A DNA stretch of 64,000 bases from Allium sativum (taxonomy: Eukaryota; Streptophyta; Magnoliopsida; Asparagales; Amaryllidaceae): NCBI GenBank assembly GCA_030737875.1, contig CM060910.1:71122501-71186500 (forward strand), read 5' to 3'. Under the pieces are notes generated by a model that saw only the letters and a program-made list of their open reading frames with translations, was not told the DNA's origin and made no database searches. The translations under genes were made by a program, and so were the position numbers. How positions within the stretch are numbered: the stretch's first letter is position 1; each line of letters starts with the position of its first letter. Shown here piece by piece: positions 37,461-48,860 of this stretch.

Positions 37461-39189
37461 AATCTTGATTTGAATTTATAATAACTGTTCAACCATCATG
37501 AAAAATCTAAATAAAATCTCCTCTTATTGTGAAATATACTGCAGTCACAGTTCATCACAATTTCAAAATCTGACAATAATTTGGATGAATTATGAATATA
37601 GTTTGGTTTGGTTATTGATTTCAATTTCTGAGTGAATAGTCAATAAATAATTTTAAAATTGAAAATCAATTGCAAGAATGAAATGAAGATCTGTACAAGA
37701 TATGGGATTTAAACTATATATATATACGGTAGGAAAAAAATACAGCACTTCTAAACTGATGCCACTTGTTGTCTCTGTTAATGAGGATTTTAACATGACA
37801 CTGGAGACGAACAAGAATATCTCAGGCAAAAGAATTCTAAGCACAAAGCCCAAGTAGACAAGATAACAATTTAGGCACATTCATCAGAGCAACAAACAGT
37901 TTTTCTAAAAAACAAGCAGCCACAAAAATATATTCTCAAAAACAGTATCAGAGCAGCACAAAGAATCAATATCAAAGCAGACCTGCATGAAGATGGTCAA
38001 AAAAAATGATTCATGATCCAAGATTAAAATACAGTTTATTTGAAATCATTTGAGAAATATGAAAATCTCAAGATTCAGTGAATCAATACACCAAAATATA
38101 AATTTTAGATCCAAGATATGTGTGTGATTCAAGAAATCAATACTTTCAAATGATTTCAAACAAACAAATATTTAAATCAAATAATCATGAAAAAACAGTG
38201 AGTTTCAAAGACCATTTTTCAAAAGAATTTTTCACTAGAATTTTTGACAAGCACAAGAGTAATTTCAGATCATTTACATCAAGTATGAGAGATATTCACG
38301 ATACAAGAAATATATTTATTTGAAACCACTTGAATAATGTCAAGGTTTGAGATATAATGAATCAGTCACATAAGATTGACTACTTTAAGTTTAAGAGGTG
38401 TGTGAGATTCAAAATATCAAGAATTATGATGATTTGAAACAAACAAATTTCAACCATAATGATCAAGAATAAAGATGAATGTCAAGATGTATTACTGAGA
38501 TTCAAGATAATTCATAAAATTCCAAGCCAATCTGAAAATCAATGAAATTATCACAATTGATAAATAGCACTGTGCTATAATGAGTATAATATTTCAAGCT
38601 TTTCTAAAATGAATTAGATGAAACTCAAAACAGCAGAGGTGTGTGAAATTTCATTAAATATTCAGATCTTCAAAAAAATTAGAATTTAAATCAACAGTAT
38701 TCAAGATATGACAAGAATACATCAACACTGTTATGAATTCAGAAAATCAGAAAGCAAACTTCAAAACAATTGCAAATATTTACAAATTTAAATTCAAGAT
38801 CTGGAAATTATTGAAACATCAATGTTCTGTTCAAATAAAGTGAATTTCCAGAAAAATATGAATTCAGCAATTTAAAGTTAATGAAGCCCAAAAGAAGTTA
38901 CAATGATATGACTGTGATAGATCAAATCAGAAAAATAAAAAAGAAGGGGAATAAAAAAAGGAAAAATAAAAACAGAGAATATACAAAAGAAACTGTGAGT
39001 TTAGAGATCATACCTGAAAATGATGTAAGCAAAAGAATCTCTAACTCAACGTCTTGACTAAGGAACTATGAATGACATAGACCAACTTGATTTCAAATCC
39101 CTTTTTGCACACCAATTCCTCGGCCTCCTCTAGTACTTAACTGTTTAGAGGATTGAGTAGTCTAACGAAGACAGTAAAATCACTCATAG
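37461..39189. other. Unassigned A-rich sequence
   Basis: No coding or repeat signature is clear on either strand. Read on the minus strand it is T-rich with TTCCAGAAA-like words, resembling in style 28140-30700 and 44300-45470. It could be part of an LTR or untranslated region of the copia element to its right. This is inference only. Confidence 0.3.
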
Positions 39190-40610
39190 TTGTATTTGTT
39201 CGTTTTAGTACCCAAACTTGTTTATATAACAATCCATCCAAATTTACCTTTGTACCCATTTGAACCCAAATCTGTTTGAATTTAACGAAGTTTTATTTAT
39301 TTATTTTTAGGATCCAGGATTGTTCAAATGGATTATTATAAAACACATTCACATCACGTTTATGATTCAAAAATCCTCTAGACTATCGGAGTTTGAATTT
39401 TCAAATTGATTCTTTCCAAAGCAGTTTGAAGGATTTTTAAAATCATTAGAATTCCGTCTTTCAAAGACATTATTTTTCCTAAAGCCAAGACCGTTTTTAT
39501 TTCCTGAAGAAAATTGGTTTTTCAACAACATATTCAAAGATTTTTCATTAATAGAAAATTTTGCCAATGTTGTTTCAAGTTGTTGAATTTTACATTTAAG
39601 ATCACCATTTTCTTTCATTAAATTCGAACAATGGTTTTCGGTGATCTTACTCTTTTCAAAATAAGTTTTTAAAACCAAAATTTCAGATTCAAGTAATTTA
39701 ATTTTGGCTTGGGATTCCGAAATTTCATATTCAAATCGTTTTTGTTTTTCAAGCTCTAGTTTTTCAAAATTTTCAATTTCTTTTTCAAAGTCGTTATTTT
39801 TGCTCAAAAACGATTTTGTTTTCATTTGGGGTTTTTCAGTAAATTTATGTTTGGAACTTTGGATCTTCTTAAAATTATCCGATTCTTTTTGTAATTTTTT
39901 TTTGAGTTTTCCAGCTCAATCTTGTTCTCTTTTAAGATGTGAATTTCATTTTCAAGCTTTTGAATATTTTTATTGAAATGAATAAGATTATTTTTTAAAT
40001 TCAAACAATTTTCATAGTCAGAATTTTTTAATTTCAAGGCATTTTCAATTTTTGATTCCAAACAATCAATTTTGCATCGTAACTCAGATTTTTCAGATTT
40101 CAGAAGTTTATTTTTCCATTGGAGGCGATTTACAGATTTAGTTAAATCATTATAACGAGAAACCAATTCTTCATATGAAAAACCTCCATCGTCTGAATCA
40201 TCATTAATGGCTCTAATTAAGCACACATCTGAATATGAGTAGGTTGTTGAGGGTTTTTAGCAACTGTCAGATTTTCCATACAGTGTGTTGAGTGTTTTCC
40301 AGATATCCTACGCAGTTAAACAATGAGAGATAAATTTTAATTGATTACTATCAGGATAGGAGTAAATAATATGCATAACATGAGCATTCAAAACCTTATT
40401 CTTCTTATCTAACATATCTCCCCAACTTTCAATTATATTCCAATATTCAAAATTAACAAATTTTAAATATAATTCGAATTTTGATTTCCATATTAAAAAA
40501 TCTGTTCCATTGAAAATAATTGGGATATCTCTGGACTGACTCTCAGAAAACTGACAACTAGGACGACCCATGACTCTATAGTTAATGAAATTACCAGGCT
40601 CTGATACCAC
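39190..40610 (-). pseudogene. Decayed Ty1/copia gag (capsid) gene
   Basis: The frame opens with GTG next to the primer-binding site and reads through PIIFNGTDFLIWKSKFELYLK, the copia gag N-terminal signature (N-G-x-x-x-x-W-K). About 100 residues later it is interrupted; a shifted frame continues IWKTLNTLYGKSDS, then stops. It resumes at 40226 as CLIRAINDDSDD, the acidic segment usually found further on, so the middle of gag is deleted. Two coiled-coil-rich frames follow (134 codons to 39822, 152 codons to 39367). Downstream traces such as YKQVWVLKRTN (about 39210-39250) resemble the region after the gag zinc knuckle, but the knuckle itself is not seen. No protease, integrase or reverse transcriptase remains. 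The product is not expected to be functional. Confidence 0.75.
40598..40609 (-). promoter_or_regulatory. Primer-binding site of the copia element
   Basis: The minus strand reads TGGTATCAGAGC, two bases from the LTR end CCAACA. It overlaps the apparent start of the gag frame. Confidence 0.9.
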
Positions 40611-40819
40611 TTGTTGGATCTAGATTAACCCTAGAGGGGGGTGACTAGGGTTTATTAAATTTTAGCAGGATATAAAAAATATCAAATCACAAAATGTAGC
40701 AGAAATAAAAGAACAGAAAGTAAATAACACACAGAGACACCCAGCTTCGGCAATATCCTGCCTACTGCTGCATTCACTACAACAAAAACACCATATGACA
40801 ACTTTAATTTTACAACTGT

Positions 40820-40930
40820 GCGAAAAGCACAGTTGTAATAAATGCTTTTTTTACAACTGTACAAAACGCACTGTTGTAATAAATGTTTTTTACAACTGTG
40901 AAAAAATCACTGTTGTAATAAACATATATA
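40820..40930. repeat. CACTA left subterminal repeats
   Basis: At least three hairpin-like units of ACAACTGTG-N-CAC(A/T)GTTGTAATAAA lie in tandem, about 35-45 bp apart. The right-end counterpart is at 43640-43880, where units read ACAACTGTGC or ACAACGGTG. Confidence 0.8.
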
Positions 40931-41757
40931 TCACAACTTTTCTTTTTTAGCTGTTGTAATAGCTAATAAATACTAACTAATTTCTGATAATTAATAGTTA
41001 AATTAGAAAGTTGTTTAAACTTATTTTTGGTAACTCTTTTTTCTATTTCTTGTATTAGAGACCTATTAAATATTAATAACAACTCATATTTAATAATTAG
41101 TAATATTAACATTTAAGAATAATTCATATTCAATAATAAATTTACAAACTAATACCAATTACTAATAATTACTATTAGATTAGATAAAAACCACTTAATT
41201 GATGATTAATAAATAATAGTTACTTTTAAAAATTACTATTAAATATTTAATAGCATATAATCAATAACATTTACATAATAATTAACTTTTAATAGTTGGA
41301 ATTCAATTATAACTTTGAAGAAATAAGTAGTAATTAATAATAACTATTATTAATCAGTAATATTTAATGTTTTAGTAAAAATCAATTCTCAAGAAATTCA
41401 TATTATATTTATATTTAATATAAAATTTTACTTATTAATTCTAAATTATAATTTTTAATTCTTGAAGTTTTGGTGAAATTTTAATTGTAACCGATGGAAA
41501 ACTAATGGTCTTGTTAAATGCAAAACAATGAAACTCTTTTTTTGTCAGTTAATATTCAATTATAACTCAGAAGAAGTAATAATTAATAAAAAGTTAAATA
41601 TTCTAATGAAAAGTAATTTTTTTAGAAGTTTATATCATTTTTTGTATAAATTTTCACTTATTATTTCTAATTTGTAACATGTATAAAGTTTCAGTATATG
41701 GTCAATAAAAAATTGGCAGCATGCCATATGCGAGAGGATGAAATTTAGGCGGGATCG

Positions 41758-42075
41758 GTGAAAATTGAGCTCCAAAGTAATTCACGTGACATAAGCAGCC
41801 GGCCTTTCATTTCTGTCTCTCAAATAGAACCGATCTCCTTCTCTCCTCAAACCCTCCTCAACATACTTGAGCCGCCAACCATTTATTATACGCTCCACCT
41901 CCCTCCTCAAATAGAATTGATCTCCTTCTCCCCTCAAACCCTCCAAAGTAATTCACGTTCCTTGCTTAATAATTCCTTCCTCTCTGTAAGCATCAACTCC
42001 TTTTCTCAAGCACCATACGCTCCACCTCCCTTCGTGTTGAGTGAGGTTCCTCTCTTAGATCTGAACGATATTCCA
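41758..42075 (+). pseudogene. Captured 5' leader and exon-like fragment in the CACTA element
   Basis: The sequence is CT-rich like a plant 5' untranslated region and partly self-duplicated: ATAGAA-GATCTCCTTCTC-CCTCAAACCCTCC and CCAAAGTAATTCACGT each occur twice, about 105-175 bp apart. It stays open for 137 codons and ends in VLSEVPLLDLNDIPG followed by GTACCGTAG, a plausible splice donor at 42077. I do not recognise the product. Its position before the next fragment and the donor-like end suggest an exon of a captured host gene. Whether both pieces come from one gene is not clear. Confidence 0.4.
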
Positions 42076-42954
42076 GGTACCGTAGTCTCTCTTCTTTTCC
42101 GATTTCTCCCTTTTTTAGCTCGCTTTATCCTTGAGTGCGAACTGGATCTGGATCGATTTTCGACATGCTAGGGTTACGGCTGGTTATTTTGGTTTCATAG
42201 TTCATTTTTGGGGATTGAACGGCGTTTTGAGTGCATCGTCTTATGTCGAGATGGGGACGCATTTTGTTTCATGGTTTGATTGTATGTGGGTTTGGGATTT
42301 TGATATTTTATCATGCTGTTAAGATAAATGAACAATGAACTGGTATTTCCATACATTTTGGAGTCTTGGAAAGGAAAGAATACATTGGTATTTGTTGATA
42401 AGACTAGAAAGGTTTGTGAAATGTTTATGGTTATCCATTTAAGCATATTGGATTTCAGTAAATATAAGCGATTGGTGTACAGGTAACTTATAATGTGACT
42501 TTATTGTTATTATTTTACTTTTGAATGTTGTAGTTTTTAAGAAAATTTATTATATATTTAAGTTTTGTTTACGCAGCGAAATAGTAAAGTCTTGGGACCA
42601 TGAATAGAAAGATTTTGAAATTAAACCCCCATACTACCCATCCAAAAAAAGGAACAATTTTTGTTACATATAAATTTATGTTGAGCTTAGGTATCCTCTT
42701 CATTCTATTGCTTTCAACTTGACATGTATTTTTGATTCTTTGAGTTGAAGTAGTTATCGTAAGGTAGTAAAATAGTGATGTATGACTCAACCTATCTATT
42801 GATCAATAAAGAAGACTATTTCAGTTGCTTAAAACCGTCTTCATGGATTTCAGTGGCAATTGCTTTCCAACTTATTAGCATTTATTTCTTTGTAGCTGGT
42901 TTCTTTCAATGGCATAAGTGGACTTGAGAGCTACACTAAGCCAATGTGTGAAAA

Positions 42955-43107
42955 GTGGACTTGAGAGCTCTTATGTTTGGTGTGCCAATCCCAAAGAACA
43001 ATATTGGTGTATTTCTTGAAGGGGTTCTTGCAGCATATAATGATAAGAAAAGGTTATGTGCCCTGGAGTTAAATTCCTGTCAGTTACGACTATTGCAAGC
43101 ACATTTG
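42955..43107 (+). pseudogene. Captured exon fragment, GPI ethanolamine phosphate transferase-like (PIG-G type)
   Basis: One frame reads VDLRALMFGVPIPKNN, then IGVFLEGVLAAYNDKK, then CALELNSCQLRLLQAHL. From memory of the family, the metal-dependent catalytic domain of GPI ethanolamine phosphate transferase 2 has a D-[LF]-x-x-x-x-x-x-[LM]-x-G-[VL]-P-I-P-K-N segment followed by ALELNSWQLLRLLQ-like sequence in plant proteins. Such enzymes add ethanolamine phosphate to GPI anchors in the ER. Only about 51 codons remain, from roughly after an acceptor-like TTTGTAG (42889-42895) to a donor-like GT at 43108; beyond it the frame stops at 43123. A 16-bp direct repeat (AGTGGACTTGAGAGCT at about 42916 and 42953) disturbs its upstream side. 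The fragment cannot make an enzyme; it is read as transduplicated exon sequence. Confidence 0.6.
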
Positions 43108-43639
43108 GTACTTTTTCTACTGTAGTTTGACTCATATCAGTTAATATTTATTTATAGAAATATTAACATGGAATGCTGCATAACTTCTATTACATTTTAT
43201 AGCATATGTTACTTCATACTTTAACATACTTAATTCTTATTGCTTAATATATTACTTCATATAGTTTAATTCAAGAGCACCTTCAGCATTGCCAGAAAAT
43301 CTCAAATTCATTGGAAGTCAACTAAAGAATGAGGACCATTGCAAGACCAGCAGCATTGCGAGCAAATCTCAATTTCGTTATGTTTGTATTACTCGTAGTG
43401 ATGTATATATATGAAAGACAATGTCAAGTCATTTGGATTTTGGGGTCTTGGATAATGGACTTTGTAGTTGCTTTATGTACTTGGGATACTTGTATGATTT
43501 ATAAAAAAATGATAATAGTTTGAAAATTCTAATATATTGTTTTGGTTTATGTTTTAAGTTTGTTTGATATCTTCAGTTGTAGGTAATATGTAATGAAATG
43601 AATTCTTTTATTAGTAATATGTATATAATTTGTTCATAT

Positions 43640-43880
43640 ATTACAACTTTAAATAATAATTGTAATAAAATATACCATAATGGTTATAAACAGTTGTAAA
43701 CACTATAATAACAACTGTGCATAAAAGTTGTAATAAAATTTATTACAACAGTGGAAATAAGTTGTAAAATAGACATATCACAACGGTGCAAAAAAGTTGT
43801 AAAAGATTTTAGTCTTTTATAACTTCTTAATAGACGACGGTTACCCCACCGTTGTAAAATGTATTTTACAACGGTGTTCC
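43640..43880. repeat. CACTA right subterminal repeats
   Basis: Multiple ACAACTGTGCATAAAAGTTGTAAT-like and ACAACGGTG/CACCGTTGTAA units occur in both orientations, ending in the inverted terminus at 43901-43911. Confidence 0.8.
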
Positions 43881-44240
43881 ACCGTTGTAATAGGGTCAAT
43901 TTGTTGTAGTGATTCCTAAGGTTTCTACTAGGTAATAGATCAGATACGGCTTACAATACCATGTAAACTCGCGAACCCCTCGCTCATTTTCTAATCCTAC
44001 ACACAAAACCCTAGACTGATCTATATCCCCTAGATTAGAATTCCCCAAACTACAAACCCGTAACCCTAGATTTTACAGACTCTAGTAAGCTGCTAGTTAA
44101 ATCGCTAACTAGATCACCTAGTCTTTACAGGAAAAAACTAGAAAAAAAATACATTGGTTTTCAAATGAAATTAAATCAACAAAAACAATAAATAAACAAA
44201 TAAAACCCTAGTTTAAAAATGGCTTAGCCCAAATGTAAAA

Positions 44241-45471
44241 TATACTGGCCCTCTTTAGTTCTGGCTATTGAAATCAAAGCTCTTTTTTTTCAATGTCGGC
44301 CGCTCCCTAAAAGAACTAGGGTTTTCCCAAAATCCCAATTCAGATCGCGATTGATAAATTATGCTCTGGAATTTTCTCTATAGGCTCGAATGTGTTGTTG
44401 CTTCTGTTCGTTGATTGATTTGGCCTGGCTTCTGATCGAAATCGATTATGAGTAATTTAAATTGATTTCTTTGTATGATCTTCGATTTTATTGCTTTGAA
44501 TTTCGATTTTAGTACCTGTCTGTGATGATACGGTGTTCTTAAATATGAATTTTAAATTCCTAACTTTGCTCTCTGATTTCAAATGTGATTCAAACTTATT
44601 TTGTCTAATTTTTCCTTTCTGATTTGGCTTGAATTTATTATGAATAACTTGATGACCCTGGACGTGAATTTGCCCCTGAATTTCTCTACTTTAATTGAGG
44701 TGCTTGACTTTGAATTCGGTGTTACTATGAACCATTTATGGAAACCAAATAATGCACCTTGCATGTATTTGGAAATCAATAGAAATTGATTTGATTGATG
44801 TCCCCTTTAGAAATTTGCCAAAAACTGCTTGAAAATTTCTGGAAATCTTGCTTGTTTTGAGTCGATTTCCATAGTATTCAAAACATACTGGATTTTTGGA
44901 AATAAAGAATTTGTGACCACCTTAAAAATTCCTTTTGATAAACTGGAAAAATATTTTGCAGCTCTGAATTTTTAGGAAAGCATTGATTTGAACAAATCAG
45001 TTATCAAACTTAATTCTTGCCACAAATAAATCTTTGATATGTTTCCAGAAACAGTTCTTCGAATTTCTAGAAGTCGTGAATAGATTTCTTAAGCTTGCAT
45101 TTATTTTCCGTTAACTTGAATGGACAGTAATTTTAGGACATAATAAAATGTTTTGCAAAATTGAATTCTTCCCAAAAACTTTTGTCCTTGTTATCTTAGT
45201 CTAGGCTGTTTGTATATACATGCAGCTGCTCCAATCTTTGTGCTTGACTTTGTATTAGTCCTGACCAACATTGTTACTGAGTTGCACCACTGTGCCATCT
45301 TATGTGCACTGACATTTCTTGAACTTTGGTCTGACTTGAATATGAATTGCAACACCATTTACGTAAATGCTTTGTATTTCTCCCATTTATCATGCCATGG
45401 AATATTTCTGGCTTTGTAACCATGCACTAGCTCTCCTGAGTTTTGATCACACTAACTTGTTTGAGCTTTGA
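44241..45471. other. Unassigned T-rich sequence, left flank of the inverted LTR pair
   Basis: The sequence is intron- or leader-like (ACTAGGGTTTTCCC at about 44313-44330, then T-rich with TTGTGCTTGACTTTG words). It continues without a gap at 56020 after the 10.5 kb insertion. No frame has known domains. Confidence 0.35.
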
Positions 45472-46355
45472 TGTAGCAACCTGGAAAATCAGAACCAATT
45501 TAAATTTTTTATTTTGGCTATTTTAATGAATTTTGAATAGTTAAAATAATTTATTTTAAATAATAACGATTTAAAATTTATTTAAATCGAAGTTAGAACG
45601 AATATATTTATTTTAATTTTAAAAGGGGTGAGAAATAGCGCGGTAGTTTGGAACTTTGAATTTAAACTTTGACTGAATGTACAGGATTTAAAATAAATCG
45701 GATTTCAATAAAATCAGAAATATTTAAATCTGTTTAATTATATTTTCGAATGAATCTAAAAAATTTAAATTTCATAGCGGGAATAAAAAGTTATGGCCAA
45801 TTGAATATTTAAAATAGTCGCTTTGGAATTTAATATAATATATAGCCCGTATAAATGGCCATTTTACAAACGACCTCCGTTTTCGATGAAACCATTTTTG
45901 TCAGATCCGGAATGTCAAATTATTGCTAAGTTTAATTTTACATAATATTTGGAATTCATTTATGAGTGTGGTAAATTAAACAGCGTTCAATAATTTCTGT
46001 TGAATTTAATTAACCGTTAAATGGGTCATTATTCAAACAGTCTCCAAATTCGAAGAAATTAATTTTGTTAGGACTGTATTGTCAAAGCATAGCTAGATTT
46101 AATTTTTTGGGAATTTTTGGAGTCTGTATGTGGCTCCGGTAAATTTAAATGAGTGATCAAATTAAATAATTAAACGATTTATATTTTAATTTAAAGAAAA
46201 CAAGCTGAAAACGATCGATTGGGCTGACGGGACCTAGCCCATTGTGTCCGGAATGGGGGCATTAGGGTGGGAACAACTCTCGTTGGGCTGATTTTGGAGC
46301 TGTAAAGGATTAACGGGCTTAAAACTAATAATTAAGAGATTAAATATTATTTTAT

Positions 46356-46364
46356 TATAAATAT
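46356..46364 (+). promoter_or_regulatory. Predicted LTR TATA box with downstream telo-box
   Basis: TATAAATAT lies 885 bp into the LTR. Ten bases further is AAACCCTAA (46374-46382), a motif common near plant start sites. Confidence 0.55.
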
Positions 46365-47139
46365 CTCATAATCAAACCCTAATCCCTAATACTGTAGCGG
46401 CTGCCACTTTCATTTCCATGGCCAGAAACATTCCCCCCTTCCTCCACTAATTTCTTTCAATCCATTCAGTAGAATCCCTCCGTTCTTAAGACAATATTGT
46501 AGAGTTTCTCCCATCTCCGCGTCCATTCGGATAACAGCACCCATCGTCGAGTAACCACCGCGTTCCTGGACCCTAAACCCGCTCCGTTTTTAGCGCCACC
46601 CAGCCACATAGGTGTTATCGCACCTGCTGCCATGGGTCTCCCTATGTGCTCCGCCCTACACCTTCGATGTGCCACTGCCCGATCGTCCTCCGGCGCTTCC
46701 AGTCGAGTGAAAACTTGAGACCTAGAATTGAACCCAAGTTGTAATCGCGCGGCCTTGATTCTGTAAAAGAAGAAGAAGGGTATTTTCCCTTTTTATTATT
46801 TAATTAATTATTTTAAAAATATTATCAACCTAAAATAATTCATTTCTTACTCAAACGAATTCAGAATTGGACGATTTCAGAGCCGTTGAGATCGTGAGTC
46901 CAAGATCTACATTTCAGGACTGACTAGAATGGGTTTGGAGCAAATCGGATTTTGGAAAAATTTCGATTCTGAATTATTCAGAATTAAAAACCATTGTGAG
47001 AATTCTATTTTTCTATATAATTAAAATTAATTAATCATGATTGTGGTATTACCCATACGCCGTTAAATTCTATTGATTATTATACGTGATTTTATCTAGG
47101 ATTGATGATGTTATATAGATCTATTGATTTGATGATTGT

Positions 47140-48640
47140 TGTGTTGAATAAAATAATGAAACAAAAATATCAATTCTTGTTTAATAAAATAGTGAAACAA
47201 AAATATCAATTTTTGCTGAAACAGATATATCAAAATTTTGTTGAATAAAATTGTTGAAACAAAATTGTCATTTTTTTCAAGTTATAATTGTTGAAAAAAT
47301 TTATCATTTTTGTCAAAATATAATGGTTGAAAACAAAATTTACCTTTTTGTTAATTAGATAAGAGTTAAAACAAAAATTACATTTTTGTTAATTAGATAA
47401 GAATTAAAACAAAAGTTACAATTTTGTCAATTTGACTTGAGTTAAAACAAAAATTACATTTTTGTTAAATAGATTTGTATTAAAACAAAAATAACATTTT
47501 TGGTAAGGAGATTTGAGTTAAAACAAAAATAACATTTTTGTTAAATAGATTTGTGTTAAAGAAAAAATATTAATTTTTTTGATATAGAATTGTCAACAAA
47601 AATGAAAAGACCATTTTTATTCATTTTGTTAAACTAGAATTGTTAAAAAATGAAGTCGTCACTTCTATGCATTTTGTTAAAATAGAATTGTTAACAAAAT
47701 GAAATTATCACTTTTATTCATTTTGTAAAACTAGAATTGTTAACAAAATGAAATTATCACTTTTATGCATTTTGTTAAAATAGAATTGTTAACAAAATGA
47801 AATTATCAGTTTTATTCATTTGTTAAATTAGAATTGTTAACAATATAAAGTTATTATTTTAAGTCATTTTGTCGAAATAGAATTGTCAACAAAAAATAAA
47901 GAACCATTTATTCATTTAGTTGAAATAGAATTGTCAACAAAAATGAACGAATCACTTTTTATGCATTTTGTTGAATTATAATTTTTATGCAAATTAAAGA
48001 ATCATTTTTATTGCCAAAATATACATTAGTATTTGTACACATAGTTAAGAAACATTTTTATTGTCAAATTATACATTAGAATTTGTGTACAAATTAAAGT
48101 GACATTTTTATCGTCAAAATACACATTAGAATTTGTGTATAAATTTAAGAAACATTTTTATTGTCAAATTATACATTGGAATTTGTGTACAAATTAAAGT
48201 GACATATTTATTGTCAAATTATACAGTGGGATTTGTGTACAAATTAAAGAAACATTTTTATTGTCAAATTGTACATTAAAATTTGTATGCAAATAAAAAT
48301 AAACATTTTTATGCGGCATGTTATTTATTGAAATTATATACAAATAAAAATATATCTTTTTATTTGTTAAAGTTAAAAATAGAAATAGAAATAATGATTA
48401 TAAAAATTATCTTTTTATTTGTCACTAGCTACAATGTAATGTAAATAAATTACATTTTTATTCGACATTAGTAATGTAGACAATGTAATGTAAATAAATT
48501 ACATCATATCTGACATTAGAAACATGTATTGAATTCATGTAAATAAAATACATGTTTATTTAACATTATAAACATGTAGTTATGTTATACAAATAAAGCA
48601 TTCTTTTATTTGGCATGTTAAACGCGTTAGTGGAATCATC
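47140..48640 (+). repeat. LTR tandem array, left arm
   Basis: Successive families of imperfect units lie in series: GTTAAAACAAAAATTACATTTTTGTTAA-type (dyad AAAAATTACATTTTT at 47373-47387), then AAATAGAATTGTTAACAAAATGAAATTATCAC-type, then AAATTAAAGAAACATTTTTATTGTC-type units. This suggests repeated local amplification. No coding sequence. Confidence 0.75.
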
Positions 48641-48643
48641 GAA

Positions 48644-48694
<51 letters not shown>

Positions 48695-48749
48695 TTAAAC
48701 GAATCGCGTGTGGTAGTTCGCGTTTCGGATTCGTGACTTTAAACGATTA

Positions 48750-48860
48750 TACCGGAAGATCCGACCGTCGGATTTTCCCAAAACTAGAACCGTTAGGATC
48801 GCTTTGGGAAGATGTTTCCAACGATACGAAATTTATTAAAATCCAACGGTTAGATTTTAA
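48750..48860 (+). promoter_or_regulatory. Conserved LTR block: palindrome and MSA-like motif, left arm
   Basis: ATCCGACCGTCGGAT is at 48759-48773, a perfect dyad, and TCCAACGGTTA at 48842-48852. The block is single in this subfamily, not duplicated. Confidence 0.5.

Larger units (their letters stand above)
40775..43911. mobile_element. Non-autonomous CACTA (En/Spm) transposon, 3,137 bp
   Basis: The termini are CACTACAACAAAAA on the left and its inverse TTGTTGTAGTG on the right, flanked by the 3-bp duplication ATT (40772-40774, 43912-43914). All three features are CACTA hallmarks. Subterminal repeats of ACAACTGTGC / GCACAGTTGT crowd both ends (40820-40930 and 43640-43880), as expected for transposase binding sites. 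No transposase is encoded. The centre carries gene-like sequence: a CT-rich leader and exon-like piece (41758-42075) and a GPI-anchor enzyme fragment (42955-43107). 40930-41700 is AT-rich with nothing recognised. Confidence 0.92.
40612..44240 (-). mobile_element. Copia 5' LTR, split by a CACTA transposon
   Basis: On the minus strand the LTR ends ...GGTTAATCTAGATCCAACA at 40612. The rest lies at 40612-40774 and continues at 43915 after the transposon. Its outer (TG) end was not located; 44240 is approximate. The portion 43915-44110 contains ACCCTAGA-type repeats. No 3' LTR of this element was found to the left. Confidence 0.65.

Noticed and set aside
37653..37880. PBS-like TGGCATCAG and a 75-codon minus frame
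   Set aside because: The site matches the tRNA only partly, no LTR end lies beside it, and the frame shows no domain.
39704..39976. 90-codon plus-strand Ser/Phe-rich frame
   Set aside because: It is the complement of the copia gag coiled-coil region.
43990..44080. Interstitial telomere repeats (CCCTAGA-like words)
   Set aside because: The words are scattered and imperfect, without a head-to-tail TTTAGGG array; they are part of the copia LTR.
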